From the NCBI RefSeq assembly GCF_014621695.1, contig NZ_CP061281.1, positions 2,852,001 to 2,916,000 on the forward strand: DNA of 64,000 nucleotides, read 5' to 3'. The translations under genes and the position numbers were made by a program. Below the pieces are notes generated by a model. The model was not told the origin of the DNA. It ran no database searches and was given only the letters and a program-made list of their open reading frames with translations. Source of the DNA: Streptomyces xanthii. Its GTDB lineage: Bacteria > Actinomycetota > Actinomycetes > Streptomycetales > Streptomycetaceae. This document shows, one piece after another, positions 1 to 8,252 of this stretch (position 1 is its first letter; each line of letters starts with the position of its first letter).

Positions 1-744
1 GGGGGTGTTGCCGGAGTAGTCCCGGCTGATGGCTTCCGCCGTGCGGCGCACCAGCGGCAGCAGGGTGAGGAGTTCCTCGGCGGTGACGACGACGTTCGGT
101 GCGGAGACCGACATCGCGGCGACGACCTTGCCGTCGGCGCCCCGGATGGGCGCGCCGATGCAGTTGATGGACTCCTCGTGGCCACCGAGGTCGGTGGCCC
201 AGCCCTGTTCCCGCACCTTGTCCAGCTCCTGGAGGAAGGCGGACGCGTTCGGGGTGGAACGGGCCGTGTAGTGGGGGTAGTCGAGCCGCTCCGCGATGGC
301 GCGGCGCTCGGGCTCGGACAGGTCGGCGAGGAGCAGCTTGGCGACGGCCGCGACCGTTATCGCGACGGGCTTGCCGATGCGCGAGTACATGCGCACCGGG
401 TAACGGCTCTCCACCTTGTCGATGTAGAGGACCTCGTTCTCCTCGTAGACGGCGAGGTGGATCGTGTGGCCGCACTTCTCGTTGAGGGCGACGAGGTGGG
501 GGTGGGCGATCTCGCGCACGTCCAGGTTCTCGACGGCCTCCTGGGCGAGGGCGAAGAGGCGGGCGCCCAGGCGGTAGCGCTGGTCGGACTGGCGGTGCAC
601 GAGGCCGTGCTCGTGCAGGGTGCGCAGCAGGCGCAGGGCGGTGGACTTGTGGACGCCGAGCCGGTCGGCGACCTGGCCCAGGTCGGCGGGTCCCTCGGCG
701 AGCAGCGGCAGGATGCTGAGCGCGCGGTCGACGGTCTGGCTCAT
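1..744 (-). CDS. IclR-family transcriptional regulator (3' end beyond the window)
   Basis: DNA-binding repressor or activator of the IclR family. The 248 visible residues hold an N-terminal winged helix-turn-helix (about residues 1-60, with DRLGVHKSTALRLLRTL as the recognition region) and then an IclR effector domain (about 75 onward, containing CGHTIHLAVYEENEVLYIDK and the SINCIGAPIRG segment). The protein is cut by the window edge a few residues before its expected end. Its ATG overlaps the TGA of the upstream sugar kinase (ATGA, 741-744), so the two are translationally coupled. It probably controls itself, the kinase and the divergent catabolic genes through the palindromes at 1871-1890 or 1940-1956; that is inference from position. 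Confidence 0.93.
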   Translation of the reverse strand, partial: MSQTVDRALSILPLLAEGPADLGQVADRLGVHKSTALRLLRTLHEHGLVHRQSDQRYRLGARLFALAQEAVENLDVREIAHPHLVALNEKCGHTIHLAVYEENEVLYIDKVESRYPVRMYSRIGKPVAITVAAVAKLLLADLSEPERRAIAERLDYPHYTARSTPNASAFLQELDKVREQGWATDLGGHEESINCIGAPIRGADGKVVAAMSVSAPNVVVTAEELLTLLPLVRRTAEAISRDYSGNTP

Positions 745-1820
745 GGCGTGCGTTCCTCCTCGGCGGGCCTCTCGTCGGCGGAGTCCTTGGCGGTCCACCC
801 GGGGCCGAGGTGCAGTTTCTCCCACGCGGGGCGGTCCAGAGCGGTCAGCCGGTCGGCGTGGCTCCGGGCCGGGGGCGCGGTGAGGTCGCCCGCGACGGTG
901 AGGGCGGCGGCGGCCCAGAGGTGGCCGTGGCGCAGCCGGTCGGCCACGGGCAGGGCGCGCAGGGTCGCGGAGAGGAAACCGGCGGCGAAGGCGTCGCCCG
1001 CGCCGACGGCGGCGACGACGTCGACGCGCGGGGCGGGCTCCTCGGTGCGGACGGTGCCCTCGTAGGCGACGGCGCCGTCGGCACCCCGCTTGACGACGAG
1101 GATCTGCGGCTCGGGCAGCGCGGCGCGGATCGCGTCGGGGCCGCCGGTGATCCCGAAGGCGTCCTCGGCCTCGTCCTCGCCGACGAAGACGAGGTCGGCG
1201 CGGCGGGCGAGGTCGAGCAGGACGCGGGCGTCGGCGGGCTCGGACCAGAGGCCGGGGCGGTGGTTGACGTCGAAGGAGACGAGCGGACCGCCGTCCGTGT
1301 CCGCGCCGACGAGGGTGCGGAGCAGGCCGAGGCAGTCGTCGGAGAGGGCGGCGGTGATGCCGGACAGGTGCAGGATGCGGCCCGAGCGCAGGGCGTCCAG
1401 GTCCGTGTTCGTGGCGGACATCGCGGAGGCGGCGGATCCGGCCCGGTAGTAGGCGACCTCGTGGTCGTCGCCGGCCCGGTCGGCCGCGGTGCGGAAGTAG
1501 ATGCCGGTGGGGCGGGCGGGGTCGCGGCGCACGGCGCCGGTGTCGACCCCGTAGGCGGCGATCGCCTCGACGAGGTGGTCGCCGAAGCCGTCGGCGCCGA
1601 CGGCGCTGACCCAGCGGGTGGAGTGTCCGGCGGCGGCGAGCCCGCACACGACGTTGGACTCGGCTCCGCCGATGCCGCGGTCGAACGAGGGAACGTCGGC
1701 GAGCCGCCCCGGGACGGAGGGCCGGAACGTGACCATGGACTCGCCGAGCGCGACGACCTCCACGGCCTCCCGGGCAGCCGGGGAGGCCTGTGCGGCGGGT
1801 GCGGTTCCGGTGGCGGTCAC
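741..1820 (-). CDS. PfkB-family sugar kinase, probably 2-keto-3-deoxygluconate kinase
   Basis: Ribokinase/PfkB-fold carbohydrate kinase of 359 residues, likely phosphorylating 2-keto-3-deoxygluconate or a related sugar acid in the cytoplasm. The N-terminal signature reads VVALGESMVTFRP followed by FDRGIGGAESNVV, the arrangement of KDG kinases; the C-terminal signature GAGDAFAAGF carries the catalytic Asp and anion hole. Start is ATG at 1820, with a poorly conserved Ala-rich lead of about 20 residues. It is first in an operon with the IclR gene (4-nt overlap) and diverges from the deaminase-like gene at 1979. Substrate is inferred from the GGAESN motif and cannot be fixed from sequence alone. 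Confidence 0.9.
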   Translation of the reverse strand: MTATGTAPAAQASPAAREAVEVVALGESMVTFRPSVPGRLADVPSFDRGIGGAESNVVCGLAAAGHSTRWVSAVGADGFGDHLVEAIAAYGVDTGAVRRDPARPTGIYFRTAADRAGDDHEVAYYRAGSAASAMSATNTDLDALRSGRILHLSGITAALSDDCLGLLRTLVGADTDGGPLVSFDVNHRPGLWSEPADARVLLDLARRADLVFVGEDEAEDAFGITGGPDAIRAALPEPQILVVKRGADGAVAYEGTVRTEEPAPRVDVVAAVGAGDAFAAGFLSATLRALPVADRLRHGHLWAAAALTVAGDLTAPPARSHADRLTALDRPAWEKLHLGPGWTAKDSADERPAEEERTP

Positions 1821-1870
1821 GGTGCGGGGTCTCCTCGCGGCTGGGGTCGCGGCCAGGTCGCGGCCTGGAG

Positions 1871-1890
1871 GGTCAACGGCTCCGTTGACC
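1871..1890. promoter_or_regulatory. Perfect 9-2-9 palindrome in the divergent kinase/deaminase promoter region
   Basis: GGTCAACGG and CCGTTGACC are exact reverse complements separated by two bases. The right arm contains a TTGACC hexamer (1885-1890) that with TTAGAC (1908-1913) would make a plausible rightward -35/-10 pair, so a bound regulator would block it. The neighbouring IclR protein is the obvious candidate, by inference. Confidence 0.55.
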
Positions 1891-1939
1891 CGGCGTTGGC
1901 TCGGATGTTAGACAGCAGTAAGCGACATACGCAATGACC

Positions 1940-1956
1940 GTTGCACATAATGCAAC
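1940..1956. promoter_or_regulatory. Perfect 6-5-6 palindrome, candidate IclR-type operator
   Basis: GTTGCA and TGCAAC flank CATAA, 11 bases upstream of the GGAGGAGG ribosome site of the gene at 1979. Its position in the leader, downstream of the likely promoter, fits repression of the deaminase/deacylase pair. Assignment to the IclR protein is inference. Confidence 0.5.
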
Positions 1957-1978
1957 GGGCAAGCCTGGAGGAGGCTCC

Positions 1979-3277
1979 ATGACCGCCGACAAAGCCGTCG
2001 ATGCCGTCACCGCGCTGGAGGAGCTCGCGCACGAGCGGGTCGACTTCCGGTTCAAGGGCATGCCGCCCGCGGCCGAGGGCCTGACGGTCGCGGAGCTCGC
2101 CGCGCGCCGGCTCAACCTCTTCACCGACGGCTTCACCACGCCGGTCCTCGCCCTGTCGGCGGAGCGCCTGGAGCACAACCTCGCGCTCATGGAGACGTAC
2201 ACGGAGCGGCACGGGCTCGCGTTCGCGCCGCACGGCAAGACGTCGATGGCCCCGCAGCTGTTCCGGCAGCAGGTCGACCGCGGCGCCTGGGGCATCACCC
2301 TCGCCGTCCCCCACCAGGTGCGCGTCGCCCGGAAGTTCGGCACCGAGCGGGTCTTCCTGGCGAACGAGGTCGTCGACGCGACGGCGCTGCGCTGGATCTC
2401 CGCCGAGCTGGACCGCGACCCCGGCTTCCGCTTCATCTGCTACGTGGACTCCGTGCGCGGCGTCGAACTGATGCAGTCCGCCCTGACCGCCGCCGGGGCC
2501 TCCCGGCCGGTGGACGTGGTCGTGGAGCTCGGCGCGGGCGAGGGCGCCCGGACCGGGATCCGCACCGAGGCCGAGTGCGCCGAGGTCGCCGACGCGGTGG
2601 CGGCGGCGCCCTCGCTGCGGCTCGTCGGTGTCGCCGGGTACGAGGGCGAGGTGCCGCAGGCGACCCCCGAGCGGGTGCACGCCTGGCTGCGGCGGCTCGT
2701 CGCGCTCGCCGCGGACTTCGACAAGGCGGGGCGCTTCGCCGGGCTCGACGAGATCGTGATCAGCGCGGGAGGCTCCGCCTGGTTCGACGCCGTCGCCGAC
2801 GTCTTCGCCGAGATCCCCGAACTGAGCGCGCCCGTCCTGAAGTTGCTGCGCTCCGGGGCGTACGTGTCGCACGACGACGGTCACTACCGGCGGCTGACGC
2901 CGTTCAACCGGGTCGCCGAGGAGGGCGCGCTCGAGCCGGCGTTCCGGCTGTGGGCGCAGGTCGTGTCGCGGCCGACGCCGGAGCAGGCGTTCACCAACGC
3001 CGGCAAGCGGGACGCGGCCTACGACCTGGACCTGCCCGAGGCGCAGGTCGTGCGGGACGGGCGGACGGGGGCCCTCCGGGATGCTGACGGGATCTCTGTG
3101 ACGGGGCTGTCGGACCAGCACGGGTGGGTCCGTACGGAGGGCTCCGCCGGGGTGGAGGTGGGTGACTGGATCGGCATGGGGCTGTCGCACCCCTGCACCT
3201 CCTTCGACAAGTGGCAGCTCATCCCGGTCGTGGAGGCGGACGGCACGGTCGTGGACTACGTCCGCACGTTCTTCTGA
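1979..3277 (+). CDS. D-amino-acid deaminase/aldolase-like PLP enzyme (DSD1/alanine-racemase-N fold)
   Basis: PLP enzyme of 432 residues related to D-serine dehydratase/D-threonine aldolase proteins. The N-terminal alanine-racemase-like TIM barrel carries the predicted Schiff-base lysine in FAPHGKTSMAPQLF (about residue 83), and the C-terminal domain ends in the family motif SHPCTSFDKW, whose His and Cys bind zinc in eukaryotic D-serine dehydratase. An in-frame ATG at 1934 exists, but the ATG at 1979 has a strong GGAGGAGG five bases upstream (1967-1974). It is followed, across a palindromic repeat, by an N-acyl-D-amino-acid deacylase, suggesting that the pair releases and then deaminates D-amino acids. 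The exact substrate is unknown. Confidence 0.88.
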   Translation: MTADKAVDAVTALEELAHERVDFRFKGMPPAAEGLTVAELAARRLNLFTDGFTTPVLALSAERLEHNLALMETYTERHGLAFAPHGKTSMAPQLFRQQVDRGAWGITLAVPHQVRVARKFGTERVFLANEVVDATALRWISAELDRDPGFRFICYVDSVRGVELMQSALTAAGASRPVDVVVELGAGEGARTGIRTEAECAEVADAVAAAPSLRLVGVAGYEGEVPQATPERVHAWLRRLVALAADFDKAGRFAGLDEIVISAGGSAWFDAVADVFAEIPELSAPVLKLLRSGAYVSHDDGHYRRLTPFNRVAEEGALEPAFRLWAQVVSRPTPEQAFTNAGKRDAAYDLDLPEAQVVRDGRTGALRDADGISVTGLSDQHGWVRTEGSAGVEVGDWIGMGLSHPCTSFDKWQLIPVVEADGTVVDYVRTFF

Positions 3278-3332
3278 GACGGGTGCGCGACCACGCGCCG
3301 TAGGCCCACGGGCCTCGTGTCGACCACTGGCC

Positions 3333-3477
3333 GGTGGGGCTTCTCGCGCAGTTCCCCGCGCCCCTGAAATGCAGGCGCTTCGCGCCGCATTTCCCCGATG
3401 GGGCACCGCCCCGATGGAGATCGCGCACGCAGTGCGCATCTCCAGGGGCGCGGGGAACTGCGCGACCAGCCCCCACC
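3333..3477. repeat. Palindromic intergenic element, copy 1
   Basis: Two outer arms, GCGCAGTTCCCCGCGCCCCT and its complement AGGGGCGCGGGGAACTGCGC, enclose smaller hairpins (AAATGCAGGCGCTTCGCGCC and the GGAGATCGCGCACGC region). Near-identical arms occur at 19502-19658, 45818-45954 and 62410-62577. It lies 55 bases after the stop at 3277 and 43 before the next ATG; it could act as an attenuator, terminator or mRNA-stabilising fold. Confidence 0.85.
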
Positions 3478-3519
3478 GGACCCGCACCCGAAAGACCCCC
3501 CCAAGAGAGGCAGCCAGGA

Positions 3520-5127
3520 ATGACGGACCTGGTCATCAAGGACGTCAAGGTCATCGACGGCACCGGTGAACCCGGATACCGCGCCGACGTGGCCGTCACA
3601 GACGGCCGCATCACCCGCATCCACCCGGAGGGCAGGGGCCCACGCCCCACCGCCGCGCGGACCCTGGACGCGGACGGACTCGCCCTGTCCCCCGGGTTCA
3701 TCGACATGCACGCGCACAGCGACCTCGCCCTGATCCGCGACCCGGACCACAGCGCGAAGGCCGCCCAGGGCGTCACCTTGGAGGTCCTCGGCCAGGACGG
3801 CCTGTCCTACGCGCCCGTCGACGACCGCACCCTGGGCCAGGTCCGCCAGGTGATCGCCGGCTGGAACGGCGACGGCTCCGACATCGACTTCGACTGGCGC
3901 ACCGTCGGCGAGTACCTGGACCGCCTCGACCGCGGCATCGCCGTGAACGCCGCCTATCTGATCCCCCAGGGCACGGTCCGGATGTACGCCGTCGGCTGGG
4001 ACGACCGGGACGCGACGGACGCCGAGCTGGACCACATGCGCCGGCTCGTCGCCGAGGGCATGGAGCAGGGCGCGGTCGGCATGTCGTCGGGGCTGACGTA
4101 CACGCCGGGCATGTACGCGAAGGACGCCGAGCTCACCGAGCTGTGCCGGGTCGTCGCCGGGTACGACGGCTACTACTGCCCGCACCACCGCAGCTACGGC
4201 GCCGGCGCCCTGGAGGCGTACCGCGAGATGGTCGAGCTGACCCGCAGCGCGGACTGCTCCCTGCACCTGGCGCACGCCACGATGAACTTCGGCGTGAACA
4301 AGGGCAAGGGCGCCGACCTGCTGGAGCTGCTCGACGAGGCGATCGCGGCCGGAGCCGACATCAGCCTCGACACCTACCCGTACACGCCGGGCGCCACGAC
4401 GCTCGTCGCGATGCTGCCGAGCTGGGCGAACGAGGGCGGCCCCGACGCCACCCTGGCCCGGCTGCGGGACGACGCGACCGCGGAGCGGATCCGGCACCAC
4501 GTCGAGGTCATCGGCTCCGACGGCTGCCACGGCGTGCCGATGGAGTGGGACACGATCGAGATCTCCGGTGTCTCCGATCCGGGGCTCGCCGGGTACGTCG
4601 GCAAGACGGTCGCGGAGGCGGCTGCCGGGCACGGCGAGGCCCCCTGGGTGACCGCCCGGCGCCTGCTGCTCGCCGACAACCTGGGCTCGACGATCCTCCA
4701 GCACGTCGGCCACGAGGACAACGTGCGGGCGATCATGAAGCACCCCGTGCACACCGGCGGCAGCGACGGCATCCTCCAGGGCGTCAAGCCGCACCCGCGC
4801 GCGTACGGCACGTTCCCGCACTATCTCGGGCACTACGCCCGCGACCTCGGCGTGCTGTCCCTGGAGGAGACGGTCGCGCACCTGACCTCGCGGCCCGCGG
4901 CCCGGCTCAGGCTGCCGGACCGCGGTCTGGTCCGCGAGGGCTACCGCGCCGACCTGGTGCTCTTCGACCCGGACACGGTGGCGGCGGGCTCGACGTTCGA
5001 GGCGCCGCGCACCCTGCCGACGGGCATCCCGCACGTGCTGATCGACGGGAAGTTCGTCATCGAGGACGGCCGCCGCACGGACGTCCTCGCGGGCCGGTCC
5101 GTACGGCGTACGCCGTCGAAGAGCTAG
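3520..5127 (+). CDS. N-acyl-D-amino-acid deacylase (amidohydrolase family)
   Basis: Cytoplasmic amidohydrolase of 535 residues that should remove acyl groups from N-acyl-D-amino acids. Metal-site motifs of the family are present: GFIDMHAHSDL near residue 65, CPHHRSYG and LHLAHAT in mid-protein, and HTGGSDGI near residue 410, with the terminal beta-sandwich segment VREGYRADLVLFDP. Where classical D-aminoacylases have a zinc-ligand Cys in a GNCG-like loop, this protein reads GQDGLSY, so Asp replaces Cys. Start ATG 3520 is preceded by AGAGAGGCAGCCAGGA. A longer in-frame reading from 3334 would translate the repeat element and is rejected. It probably shares control with the deaminase-like gene upstream. 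Confidence 0.92.
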   Translation: MTDLVIKDVKVIDGTGEPGYRADVAVTDGRITRIHPEGRGPRPTAARTLDADGLALSPGFIDMHAHSDLALIRDPDHSAKAAQGVTLEVLGQDGLSYAPVDDRTLGQVRQVIAGWNGDGSDIDFDWRTVGEYLDRLDRGIAVNAAYLIPQGTVRMYAVGWDDRDATDAELDHMRRLVAEGMEQGAVGMSSGLTYTPGMYAKDAELTELCRVVAGYDGYYCPHHRSYGAGALEAYREMVELTRSADCSLHLAHATMNFGVNKGKGADLLELLDEAIAAGADISLDTYPYTPGATTLVAMLPSWANEGGPDATLARLRDDATAERIRHHVEVIGSDGCHGVPMEWDTIEISGVSDPGLAGYVGKTVAEAAAGHGEAPWVTARRLLLADNLGSTILQHVGHEDNVRAIMKHPVHTGGSDGILQGVKPHPRAYGTFPHYLGHYARDLGVLSLEETVAHLTSRPAARLRLPDRGLVREGYRADLVLFDPDTVAAGSTFEAPRTLPTGIPHVLIDGKFVIEDGRRTDVLAGRSVRRTPSKS

Positions 5128-5142
5128 CGGTCAGCCGCGCGA

Positions 5143-6015
5143 CTAGGCCTGGGGCTCGGGGAGTTCACACTTCTCGCGCCCCAGGTCGAGCGTCCCGTCG
5201 TGGCGCAGGCAGGGCACGATCCCGTAGGTCTGCTGCGCGTAGCGGGCGTCGGGGCGGACGGTGACATTGCCCTTGCGGTCGACCTCGCAGGGGTTGTCGA
5301 GCGTGCACTCCTCGCCGTTCTCGTTGTGGGTGTTGTTGACGGCGATCACGCGTCCGGTGTGGTCGTCGATCACCGGGGAGCCCGAGGTGCCGCCGATGGT
5401 CTCGCACCCGGGGGTGTAGCGGACCGAGTCCTTCCAGGTCCACCAGTACTCCTTGAGCTGGGGCACGAACCCGTCGACGGAGCACTTGTACTGCTTCTTC
5501 CAGTACCCCGACACCACGGTGATGTCGGTGTTCTTGCGCGGGTGGCGCGGGTCGAGGAGCAGCGGCGCCACGTGGTACTTGGCCTCGATCTCGGCGTACG
5601 TGCTGGTGAGCCGGTACAGCGAGACGTCGGTGTCGGTCATCGTCGCGTACGAGATCTGGTCGGCCTGCACGGTGCCGAGCTGGCCCGCGTTCTCGTCGAG
5701 GACCTTGAAGGTGCGCTTGGACGGCTGGTCCACGACGACCTGGCCGGCCTTCGGGAAGCCGGTCTCTATGCAGTGCCCGTTGGAGAGCACCATCGCGGGG
5801 TCGTCGGGCTCGGACTGCGGGGTGCGCACGATCGAGCCGGAACAGTTGCTGAGCGCGACGGTGCCCGCGAAGGTGACGGGCGCGTCGTTCGGTCTCTCCC
5901 GGACGCCGTTGTCCGCGGCGGCGGGTGCCGCGCCCGCCCCGGCCAGGACGAGCGCGAACGCCGCGCCCGTGAGGACGCGGCCGAGCCTCGGTGTCATCGG
6001 TGCTGCAGGTGCCAT
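5143..6015 (-). CDS. Secreted trypsin-like serine protease
   Basis: Extracellular S1-fold protease of 290 residues. A signal peptide is clear (LTGAAFALVLAGAGAAPAAA), followed by the catalytic triad: His in LSNGHCIETG, Asp in TDTDVSLYRL and Ser in GGTSGSPVID. Several Cys residues could form disulfides. ATG 6015 is preferred because GGGGGG lies nine bases upstream; an in-frame codon at 6078 would add a basic, Arg-rich lead, and an ATG at 5994 is also possible. It lies downstream of and on the same strand as the MatB-like gene, with a 102-base gap, so it may belong to the same surface-related unit. Its substrate cannot be read from sequence. Confidence 0.9.
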   Translation of the reverse strand: MAPAAPMTPRLGRVLTGAAFALVLAGAGAAPAAADNGVRERPNDAPVTFAGTVALSNCSGSIVRTPQSEPDDPAMVLSNGHCIETGFPKAGQVVVDQPSKRTFKVLDENAGQLGTVQADQISYATMTDTDVSLYRLTSTYAEIEAKYHVAPLLLDPRHPRKNTDITVVSGYWKKQYKCSVDGFVPQLKEYWWTWKDSVRYTPGCETIGGTSGSPVIDDHTGRVIAVNNTHNENGEECTLDNPCEVDRKGNVTVRPDARYAQQTYGIVPCLRHDGTLDLGREKCELPEPQA

Positions 6016-6117
6016 TGGGTGGAGCCCCCCTTGCCGACGCCGGGTACGGCGTCCGTTGCCGATGGTTGCCGTGCGCATTCTTCGGGCTCGGCGGGCGGCG
6101 CGACAAGAGGGCGGACG

Positions 6118-7965
6118 TCAACTCCCTTGGCGCGCGGCCTGGTTGCCGAAGGTTCCGGCGCGCTGCATGCGCTGCCAGCGCAGCCGGTTGCCGAGCAGGG
6201 CCGTGACGACGGACTGCACGACGACCAGATACATCAGCTGGCGGTAGACGACGATCTGCAGCGGAAGCGTCCACACCGGCTCGAAGCGCTCCTTGTCGAG
6301 GCGTAGCGCGTACAGCGCGCTGACGACCTGGACGGCGGTGAACGCCAGCCAGACCAGGGCCGCCTGGCCGGTGCCCTGGAACAGCAGCCCGTACACGGCG
6401 AACACGTCGACGAGCGGGGCGAACAGCGGCAGCAGCGTCTGGAAGAGGAGCAGGTAGGTCAGGCCGCGGCGGCCGAACTTGCCGGCCTGGCCGCGCTCGA
6501 CGAGGGCGCGGCGGTGCTTCCACATGGCCTGCAGGGTTCCGTAGCACCAGCGGTAGCGCTGCTTCCACAGCTGGCGGACGCTCGCCGGGACCTCGGTCCA
6601 GGCGATGGCCGTCTCCTCGTAGACGACACGCCAGCCGGCCCGGCACAGGGCCATGGTGAGGTCGGTGTCCTCGGCGAGGGTGTCCTCGCTGACCCCGCCG
6701 ACGCCGTCGAGGGCGGTGCGGCGGAACGCGCCGATGGCGCCCGGCACGGTCGGCATGCACTCCAGCACGTCGAACATGCGGCGGTCGAGGTTGAACCCGA
6801 TGACGTACTCGAGGTGCTGCCAGCGGCCCAGGACGCCCTGGCGGTTGCCGACCTTGGTGTTGCCGCTGACGGCGCCGACGCGCGGGTCGGTGAACGGCTG
6901 GATGAGGTTCCCGATGGCGTCGGGCTCGAAGACGGTGTCGCCGTCGATCATCACGACGAGGTCGAACTGGGCCCAGGACAGGCCCGTGTTGAGGGCGGCG
7001 GCCTTGCCCGCGTTCTCCTGCCGCACGACCATCACGCGCGCGTCCTGGGCCCGCATCCACTCGGCGATCTCGTACGTCCGGTCGCTCGAACCGTCGTCGA
7101 CGACGATGACCTGGACGTAGGAGTGGTTGGAGGCGAGCAGCGAGCGGATCGTCGCCTCGATGCCGGCCTCCTCGTTGTACGCGGGCACGATCACGGAGAC
7201 GGGTTCGGTGAGGCGGGGCGGGCGGCGGCCGCGGCGGCGCCGGGCGCGGACGCGGCGCACGTGGACGCGGGCGACGGTGAACAGCAGCACGAGCCGGGCG
7301 ACGGTGATGACGCCGGCGGCGACCATCAGCCAGACCATGGCGTCGACGAAGAAGCGGGACGCCGTCTGGGCCCAGACCAGTGCGGTGCCGCGGACCTGTT
7401 CGGTGACGGAGACGGAGTGGGTGACGCCGTCGAGGCCGAGGCCGTCGCCGACGGTGGTGAAGCGGACGCCGCCGAGCGGGGCGGCGAACAGCCGCTCGGT
7501 GTCGCGCACGGCCTGCGCGGAGCCGGTGAACTGGCGCACGGCGCCCAGGCGCGGGGAGCGGGCCGGGTCGTCCGCGGCGACCACGACGTAGCCGTCGGCC
7601 ATGGCGCGGCGGGCGGCGTCGGCCTGGTCCGCGCACAGGGACGCCGTGGTGGCGGTGTGCGGCAGGCGCAGGAGCCGGGTGCCGACTCCGGCCGAACCGG
7701 CCAGGGTGTTCTGGCCGAGGGAGAGTTCGAGGCGGGCGCGGACGGCGGAGACCTCGGCGAGGTTGACGTCGCTGTAGGTGTGGGTGCCGATCTCGTGACC
7801 CTCGTCGCGGATCCGGCGCACGAGGCCGGGGTGGGCGGCCGCCTCGGTGCCGGTGAGGAAGAAGGTGGCGCGGGCGTGGTGGCGGGCCAGCACGTCGAGC
7901 AGGGCCGGCGTCCAGGCGGGGTCGGGGCCGCCGTCATAGGTGAGCGCCACGGCCCTGGCGGGCAT
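6118..7965 (-). CDS. MatB-like bifunctional protein: NodB-type polysaccharide deacetylase fused to processive GT2 (copy 1, main frame)
   Basis: This 615-residue frame begins ARAVALTYDGGPDP, the first motif of a NodB deacetylase domain (to about residue 180), then a membrane helix (about 200-235), a GT2 domain with VIVPAYNEEAG, IDGDTVFEPD, EDTDL and QRYRW (the processive QxxRW signature), and C-terminal membrane helices. MatB of Streptomyces makes a beta-1,6-GlcNAc-like polymer that aggregates hyphae; this is a family inference. A close homologue at 51936-54086 starts about 95 residues earlier with a cytoplasmic tail and membrane anchor. Here that part is encoded just upstream in another frame (8010-8252). 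The deacetylase site is degenerate: motif 1 has YDGGP rather than the usual DDGP, and motif 2 reads HTYSD. Confidence 0.88.
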   Translation of the reverse strand: MPARAVALTYDGGPDPAWTPALLDVLARHHARATFFLTGTEAAAHPGLVRRIRDEGHEIGTHTYSDVNLAEVSAVRARLELSLGQNTLAGSAGVGTRLLRLPHTATTASLCADQADAARRAMADGYVVVAADDPARSPRLGAVRQFTGSAQAVRDTERLFAAPLGGVRFTTVGDGLGLDGVTHSVSVTEQVRGTALVWAQTASRFFVDAMVWLMVAAGVITVARLVLLFTVARVHVRRVRARRRRGRRPPRLTEPVSVIVPAYNEEAGIEATIRSLLASNHSYVQVIVVDDGSSDRTYEIAEWMRAQDARVMVVRQENAGKAAALNTGLSWAQFDLVVMIDGDTVFEPDAIGNLIQPFTDPRVGAVSGNTKVGNRQGVLGRWQHLEYVIGFNLDRRMFDVLECMPTVPGAIGAFRRTALDGVGGVSEDTLAEDTDLTMALCRAGWRVVYEETAIAWTEVPASVRQLWKQRYRWCYGTLQAMWKHRRALVERGQAGKFGRRGLTYLLLFQTLLPLFAPLVDVFAVYGLLFQGTGQAALVWLAFTAVQVVSALYALRLDKERFEPVWTLPLQIVVYRQLMYLVVVQSVVTALLGNRLRWQRMQRAGTFGNQAARQGS

Positions 7966-8009
7966 CCGGGCGCTGCGCGGGTCGCCGGTGCCGGGGTCCT
8001 GGCTGAGGA

Positions 8010-8252
8010 CGGGCCCCGCCGCGCGCAGGCGCCGGCCGGTCCGGAGGTGGCGGCGATCTCGTGCCGCCCGTATCCGCTGAAGGTCAGCGCCGTCGCGGCG
8101 ACGGCGAGCCCGAGCAGCAGCAGGAGCCAGTGCGCGCGCGGGTCCCGGCGCAGGGCGTGCCGGGTGCGGGGGCGTGCGGGTGGGGGTGGGGTGCGGCGGG
8201 CGCTCGCACGGGGTGCGGTGGTGCGGGTGTCGCGGGGGGATCTCCGGGTCAC
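8010..8252 (-). other. Displaced N-terminal segment of the MatB-like gene, in a frame one base off
   Basis: From GTG 8252 the frame reads an Arg/Pro-rich tail, then RDPRAHWLLLLLGLAVAATA, matching RDPRAHWLLIGLTLPVLFGA in the second copy. At 8010-8016 the strand reads G GGC CCG in this frame. A -1 slip there continues GPVLSQDPG, which aligns with GPVLSVDGG in copy 2 and joins the main frame, giving a product of about 711 residues against 716. The GTG overlaps the TGA of the repeat ORF upstream (GTGA). This is either a programmed frameshift, a one-base mutation, or a sequencing error in the GGGG run. Confidence 0.75.

Noticed and set aside
1817..3487. A 556-residue frame antisense to the deaminase-like gene
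   Set aside because: It runs through the promoter palindromes and the repeat element and has antisense composition; the sense gene has clear family motifs.
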